The notes under the pieces: model-generated
Told to the model about the DNA's origin: nothing
The model's input: the letters and a program-made list of their open reading frames with translations, nothing else
The model's database searches: none
Made by a program: the position numbers and the translations under genes
In this document: positions 60,017 to 64,000 of the stretch, piece after piece
Layout: each line of letters starts with the position of its first letter
Position numbering within the stretch: the first letter of the stretch is position 1
Assembly: GCA_934757825.1 (NCBI GenBank)
Contig: CAKVLP010000001.1
Location: forward strand, 248,001-312,000
DNA: 64,000 nt
Direction of reading: 5' to 3'
DNA from: an uncultured Clostridia bacterium
GTDB lineage: Bacteria; Bacillota; Clostridia; Christensenellales; UBA1242

Positions 60017-60108
60017 TATGAATCCCTCCATCTGTATTATAACATATATCTTTTGAATTTGTTGCATATATATAAAAATTTTAAAAAAAATATTAAAATG
60101 GCAGTTAG

Positions 60109-60167
60109 GCGTGTGCTTGTCATATACAAGTGTCGTCGCTTCGCTCCGACAGACAAGCATACACCTA
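60109..60167. repeat. GC-richer hairpin in the lipoprotein gene's upstream region
   Basis: GTGTGCTTGTC (60111-60121) pairs with GACAAGCATACAC (60152-60164). An inner TGTCG/CGACA stem tops with a TCGCTTCGCT loop. It stands out against very AT-rich surroundings. Confidence 0.6.
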
Positions 60168-60187
60168 TAAACCAAATTAAAGCAGAC

Positions 60188-60230
60188 AAAAAGCGAAAGT
60201 GTGTTACGTTTACCAACACTTTCGCTTTTT
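60188..60230 (-). terminator. Terminator ending the candidate structured RNA
   Basis: AAAAAGCGAAAGTGT (60188-60202) and ACACTTTCGCTTTTT (60216-60230) form a perfect 15-base stem; five T residues on the minus strand. Confidence 0.85.
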
Positions 60231-60408
60231 GCTGTTATATATAATGGCTAATTTATTCCATGGTGTACTTGACAAGAGTCTCTGAAATGAGTTCTCTTTT
60301 GCTAGTTAAGTCGGAGAAACGATATTTGTGCTTATGCACTTTGTTTTGCATTTCTCTGCCTTTTGAGATTATGTTTTCATTTCTTCTCTTGTCAAGTACC
60401 TTTCACGG
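60188..60408 (-). ncRNA. Candidate structured non-coding RNA
   Basis: On the minus strand, GTACTTGACAAGAG pairs perfectly with CTCTTGTCAAGTAC (60386-60399 with 60265-60278). An outer CCGTG/CATGG stem, an inner GAAATGA/TCATTTC stem, a GAGAAATG/CGTTTCTC stem and an apical GTGC-ATAA-GCAC hairpin make a rod about 150 bases long. It is followed by a strong terminator and preceded by the ATPase terminator, so it behaves like an independent unit. Two pairs are G-U on the minus strand but A-C on the plus strand, which fixes the RNA strand. No clear promoter is seen. A 6S-like rod is one possibility. Confidence 0.5.
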
Positions 60409-60422
60409 CATAAAGTACCCAT

Positions 60423-60461
60423 AAAAAAGAGAACTAGATTTTTGATTTCTAATTCTCTTTA
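60423..60461 (-). terminator. Terminator of the 60507 P-type ATPase gene
   Basis: Minus-strand AAAGAGAATTAGA and TCTAGTTCTCTTTTTT pair around an A-rich loop; six-base T-run. Confidence 0.8.
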
Positions 60462-60506
60462 TTACACTAGTTTCAAAAGTTAGTGACTAAAGGTGGGTTT
60501 TTATTA

Positions 60507-63173
60507 TTATTTATCTTTTTTTCTAGCGAGGTTTCTGTCTCGAAGTTTTTCAAACCAACTTAGAAGTGTGTTGTAAACTGGGTACGATAGAAGCACAAGG
60601 ATAATTATAAACAATATGTTGGAAAGTGTCAAAGGCACATATCCAAAGAACGACCAAGGAAGCACGCAAAGTGCCGTGACGATGCCAAGCACTGTTCCGC
60701 TAACCAAAACACCGCGATAAAGGTTGAAAGGTTTGCAAAGTGTGTATAACACCATAACGCCCGCGAAAGTGATTGTAAGTGATGTCATTGTTATAAACTG
60801 TGTGCCGTCGCCGGTGTATTTGTCAAACAAATAACAGCCGATTGCGTTAATGGTAAATATAAGCGCGCTAGGTATAACTTTGGCTAGCAAGTTTGAGAAA
60901 AACTTACCTTTAATGACTTCGTCGTTTGGTTGGAGCGCTAGGAAGAACGCCGCAATACCGATAACGAAGAATTCAAGCAAAAACATATGGATTGTTGTAA
61001 ATTGATAGTACTCGTTTGGCAAAATTAGGAAGAAAGTCGTAATAAGAATTGTAAACAAGGTTTTCATTAGGAACAGCGATGCTGTGTTTTGAATGTTGTT
61101 AACAACTCGTCTTCCCTCTGCCACCACACTTGGCATACTTGAAAAGTTGCTGTCAAGAAGCACAAGACTACTTACATTGCGGGTGGCTTCGCTTCCGCTT
61201 GCCATAGCAATGCTACAATCTGCCTCTTTAAGCGCCAAAATATCGTTGACGCCGTCGCCTGTCATCGCTACTTTATGCCCTTTATTTTTTAGAGCCTTAA
61301 CAATTATGCTTTTTTGTTCTGGCGAAACTCTGCCAAACACGGTGTATTTTTCGGCAGCCTCGATAACTTGTTGTTCGTTAAGCCCTTCTAGGCTAATGTA
61401 CATTTTAGCGTTTTCCACGCCAACACGTTTACTTACTTCGCTTACGGTGACTGGGTTGTCGCCCGAAATAATCTTAATAGTAACGCCGTTTTTCTTAAAC
61501 CACTCGATTGTCGCAGGAGCGTCTTCTCTAATGTGGTCCTCAATTACAATTAGGCAAAGCGGGGTGCGCTTGTCACTAATTTTGTTTTCGTTTATTTCCC
61601 CGACACATTTTGCAAGCAAAAGCACTCTAAATCCGCGCTGAGCGTAACTCTTAACTTGTTTTTCAATGTCGGCATTTTTTGTTTTTAACACAAATTCTGG
61701 CGCGCCATACATATATGTGTCGCCATTTTTGAATGTAACCGCGCTAAACTTTCTAGCGCTACTAAATGGGATTATGCTCTTTGCGGTAAGTTCTTTACTA
61801 TATCCGAAGTGAAGCGCAAGTGCTCTACTTGTCTGGTTGTTGTCGTCTAGTGCTGTAAGCATTGAGCCCATAATGTCGGTGATGTTTTGATTGAAATCTA
61901 GGTCAAGTTGAACCACCGAAAATACTTTCATTGTTCCGTCGGTGATTGTTCCTGTTTTGTCTAAGCACAACACGTCGGTTCGCGCAAGCATCTCGATGCT
62001 ATACAAATCTTGAACAAGTGTACGCTTTTTAGCAAGTTTGATTACACCCACAGCAAGCGCCATAGATGTAAGCAAAAACATTCCTGCTGGAATCATTCCG
62101 ACCGTTGAACCCGCTGTAAAGTAAATTGCCTCGGTTTGACCCGCATTGTGATACACGTCCAAGAAAGTAAGTATTGAAAGCGGAACTAGCAAAACACCGA
62201 TAAACTTGATGATTGTGTTAAGGGTGTTCATAAGTTCGGACTTGGGTTTTTGATAATGTTTTGCTTTTGCCGAAAGTTTTGCAGTATAACTATCCGCGCC
62301 CACTTTATCGACTTTGGCGTAACATTTTCCGCTGACTACGAAACTTCCGCTATACAAAATAGCGCCTTTGCGTTTTTTAATGGAAACGCTCTCGCCAGTA
62401 AGTAAACTTTCGTTTACTTCCACTTCGCCGTCTAACACTAGACAGTCGGCGCAGATTTGTTTGCCCGAAGAGAAAACCACGATATCGTCTAAGACAAGGT
62501 TTTCAATTGGGATTTCCATTTCCGCTTTGTCACGCACAACCGTGGCGACTGGCGACACCATAAGGCTTATCTTTTCAATAGTCTTTTTGGCTTTGATTTC
62601 TTGAATAATTCCGATTGCTAGGTTGCAGGTAAATGGCACCATAAAGATTATGTATTTAAGTGGTGCTTTTGCCACAAGTAGTGCAACTGCGATTGAGATA
62701 CACAAAATATTAAAGAACGTGAAAATGTTGGACAAAAAGATTTGAGCATAAGTCTTTGCGTTTTTGTTTTCCACAACGTTTACGCAACCCTCCGACACTC
62801 TCTTTTCAATCTGCTCTGTCGTAAGGCCAACCTTGAAGGAAGGATTGTATCTTTCCACAAACTTCACGCCTGTTTCTTTGTTTTTGCCTTTCTTACTTTT
62901 TGCAGGTTTTTCTTTTTTCTCTAAAATCCTAGGAGTCTTATACACCACGCCGTCTTCTTCGAATGTGCCAACTTCAATTACGTCCTTAGTGCCTTTTTTC
63001 TTAACCTCTTTGCGGGCTTTTTCCTTAGCAGGAAGGGTCACTTCTGGCTCAAGTTCTGCCACTTCGGGAGTTTCAACAATTGGCTCTACAACTTCGGTTG
63101 GAGTTTTAACTTCTTCAGTCAAAATTGCTTTTTCAACTGTTTTTTTAGTTTTTTTCTTTTTATTGTTTGCCAC
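60507..63173 (-). CDS. P-type cation-transporting ATPase with long charged N-terminus
   Basis: The 888-residue pump has canonical motifs: LTGES (near residue 263), DKTGTIT (near 415), SGDNPVT (near 590), GDGVND (near 655) and GSEATRNV (near 680). It is a HAD-type P-type ATPase of the CtpE-like class by overall layout. The cation is unknown, possibly calcium. The first 110 residues are Lys/Glu/Pro-rich and predicted disordered, an unusual extension. The start is GTG at 63173 with AAAAGGAAA upstream. It contrasts with the motif-altered ATPase at 49751. Confidence 0.92.
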   Translation of the reverse strand: MANNKKKKTKKTVEKAILTEEVKTPTEVVEPIVETPEVAELEPEVTLPAKEKARKEVKKKGTKDVIEVGTFEEDGVVYKTPRILEKKEKPAKSKKGKNKETGVKFVERYNPSFKVGLTTEQIEKRVSEGCVNVVENKNAKTYAQIFLSNIFTFFNILCISIAVALLVAKAPLKYIIFMVPFTCNLAIGIIQEIKAKKTIEKISLMVSPVATVVRDKAEMEIPIENLVLDDIVVFSSGKQICADCLVLDGEVEVNESLLTGESVSIKKRKGAILYSGSFVVSGKCYAKVDKVGADSYTAKLSAKAKHYQKPKSELMNTLNTIIKFIGVLLVPLSILTFLDVYHNAGQTEAIYFTAGSTVGMIPAGMFLLTSMALAVGVIKLAKKRTLVQDLYSIEMLARTDVLCLDKTGTITDGTMKVFSVVQLDLDFNQNITDIMGSMLTALDDNNQTSRALALHFGYSKELTAKSIIPFSSARKFSAVTFKNGDTYMYGAPEFVLKTKNADIEKQVKSYAQRGFRVLLLAKCVGEINENKISDKRTPLCLIVIEDHIREDAPATIEWFKKNGVTIKIISGDNPVTVSEVSKRVGVENAKMYISLEGLNEQQVIEAAEKYTVFGRVSPEQKSIIVKALKNKGHKVAMTGDGVNDILALKEADCSIAMASGSEATRNVSSLVLLDSNFSSMPSVVAEGRRVVNNIQNTASLFLMKTLFTILITTFFLILPNEYYQFTTIHMFLLEFFVIGIAAFFLALQPNDEVIKGKFFSNLLAKVIPSALIFTINAIGCYLFDKYTGDGTQFITMTSLTITFAGVMVLYTLCKPFNLYRGVLVSGTVLGIVTALCVLPWSFFGYVPLTLSNILFIIILVLLSYPVYNTLLSWFEKLRDRNLARKKDK

Positions 63174-63341
63174 AGAAATATTTCCTTTTTAATAGAGTTT
63201 TATATATATTTAATATAACTGGATAGTTTAGTATAACACATACGCTTTAAAAATTCAAAACGACCGCGGTGTTTTTTTTGATTTTTTTAAATCCAAATAT
63301 TGTTTTTTTGCAATCTTCCACAACATTTTGGGCAATTTCTA

Positions 63342-63370
63342 TTGACTTTTATATGCCAAATTTGGTATAT
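63342..63370 (+). promoter_or_regulatory. Promoter of tRNA-Glu
   Basis: TTGACT (63342-63347), 17-base spacer, GTATAT (63365-63370), about 22 bases before the mature tRNA end. Confidence 0.7.
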
Positions 63371-63391
63371 TAAGTGTGCTTTAAAAAATAT

Positions 63392-63466
63392 GGCGCCATG
63401 GTCAAGAGGTTAAGACGCTACCCTCTCAAGGTGGAATCAGGAGTTCAATTCTCCTTGGCGCTACCA
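63392..63466 (+). tRNA. tRNA-Glu (anticodon CTC)
   Basis: The 75-base gene has acceptor arm GGCGCCA/TGGCGCT (first pair G-T), D-arm GGTCAAGAGGTTAAGACG, anticodon arm CTACC-CTCTCAA-GGTGG with anticodon CTC, T-arm GGAGTTCAATTCTCC, discriminator A and an encoded CCA. It reads GAG codons. Confidence 0.93.
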
Positions 63467-63469
63467 TTT

Positions 63470-63495
63470 AAGACACGCCGTACGTGTCTTTTTTA
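63470..63495 (+). terminator. Terminator of tRNA-Glu
   Basis: AAGACACG, CCGTA loop, CGTGTCTT followed by a T-run. Confidence 0.85.
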
Positions 63496-63639
63496 ATTGA
63501 AAAACCTTTTTAGTGAGAAAATCATAGATATATTGTACTTAGAAGTTCTGGTTTTTATGATTTTCAAATAATGTGAAACTTAACTTTATTTATTGAATGA
63601 AAAATGGAACTTGAAATAAAAGAATTAAGAGGTCACATA

Positions 63640-64000
63640 ATGAATATTTTAAAGATATGTGGGCAATTTGGCATTGACGCGCTAAGGTCGCAAGTTATAT
63701 CCAAAGGGCTTATCAACAACTCGTGGAAAGTCACCGCGGTGAACGGCGAAACCTACATAGTTCAAAGCATTAACACCAATGTTTTTAAAAACGTCGACAA
63801 ACTTATGGACAATATTTCCAAAGTCACCACCCACATTAAAGAAAAAGTGGAAAATAGCGGTGGAGACCCTTCACGCGAAGTTTTGCAAGTTGTGCCTTGC
63901 CTTGGCGACAAGCAAAAATTGTACTACAAAAGCGAGGACGACAATCAATATTTTAGAGTATATAGGTGTATCGACAACGCAAACACCTACGATGACGCTA
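63640..64000 (+). CDS. APH-family phosphotransferase (N-acetylhexosamine kinase-like), cut by window edge
   Basis: About 120 N-terminal residues are visible from ATG 63640 (AGAGGTC upstream) and the frame is open at the window edge. The N-lobe reads GLINNSWKVTAVNGETYIVQ (about residues 23-42), then INTNVFKNVDKLMDNI, and later YFRVYRCIDNANTYDD. This matches aminoglycoside-phosphotransferase-fold kinases of the N-acetylhexosamine kinase-like group, which phosphorylate sugars or similar small molecules. The catalytic HGD motif lies beyond the edge, so activity cannot be judged. It starts a transcript after tRNA-Glu. Confidence 0.8.
   Translation, partial: MNILKICGQFGIDALRSQVISKGLINNSWKVTAVNGETYIVQSINTNVFKNVDKLMDNISKVTTHIKEKVENSGGDPSREVLQVVPCLGDKQKLYYKSEDDNQYFRVYRCIDNANTYDDA

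Noticed and set aside
60016..60175. N-terminal extension of the AT-rich lipoprotein
   Set aside because: It would precede the signal peptide and pass through a hairpin-rich leader; the GGAGGG site points to the ATG at 60016.
61093..61641. 182-codon plus-strand frame opposite the P-type ATPase
   Set aside because: It is a shadow of the strongly supported minus-strand gene, lacks a ribosome binding site, and has Ser/Leu/Thr-rich antisense composition.

Overview
The window looks like a chromosomal segment of a low-GC, strictly anaerobic bacterium, most likely an uncultured member of the Bacillota (Clostridia-like). Reasons: strong GGAG-type ribosome binding sites, sigma-A promoters of TTGACA/TATAAT type, tRNA genes with encoded CCA, a DinR-type LexA box, a three-gene NAD-linked [FeFe]-hydrogenase, rubrerythrin and desulfoferrodoxin, no visible respiratory cytochromes, and families common in Firmicutes (DegV, LemA, YolD/UvrX, AbrB). 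The standard genetic code fits throughout. The exact lineage cannot be read from the window.

Layout. 1-9.5 kb: an edge-truncated membrane protein, radC with an RNHCP zinc protein, degV, a phospholipase-D-fold protein lacking one catalytic His, a divergent diadenylate-cyclase-like protein, a lemA/DUF2207 envelope pair and serS. 9.6-16.6 kb: rubrerythrin, a DUF4097-like surface protein, a membrane protein, a short alanyl-tRNA synthetase and a GPH-type sugar symporter. 16.7-24 kb: a dnaB operon with a lipoprotein and small partners, several unknown genes, and glyA with a PH-domain protein. 24.3-28.4 kb: hydrogenase genes hydC-hydB-hydA. 28.5-30.1 kb: a small membrane protein and a nucleoside hydrolase.

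30.2-36.1 kb is the accessory part: a duplicated and broken tRNA-Ser locus with many GTTAGAA motifs and a truncated tyrosine recombinase, then desulfoferrodoxin, an unknown protein, an SLC13-type transporter, and a divergent SLOG/XRE gene pair whose intergenic region holds four copies of one palindromic operator. 36.1-49.6 kb: a two-subunit aconitase X, a BspA-like surface protein, a second lemA locus (with DUF3137), a yolD/Y-family polymerase pair under a LexA box, an abrB-ABC exporter operon, a phosphoesterase, a hairpin-rich repeat next to tRNA-Gln, and a serine-palmitoyltransferase-like enzyme.

49.7-64 kb: two P-type ATPases (one with altered catalytic motifs, one canonical), a very large CvpA-like membrane protein, small unknown genes, an AT-rich lipoprotein, a candidate structured RNA between two terminators (60.19-60.41 kb), tRNA-Glu, and the start of an APH-family kinase cut by the window edge.

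The functional themes are energy and redox metabolism of an anaerobe (hydrogenase, rubrerythrin, superoxide reductase), envelope proteins (LemA sets, lipoproteins, surface protein), and informational genes (dnaB, serS, alaS, tRNAs). The strongest candidates for undescribed biology are the 60.2-60.4 kb RNA, the SLOG/XRE switch, the tRNA-Ser integration scar and the motif-altered P-type ATPase.
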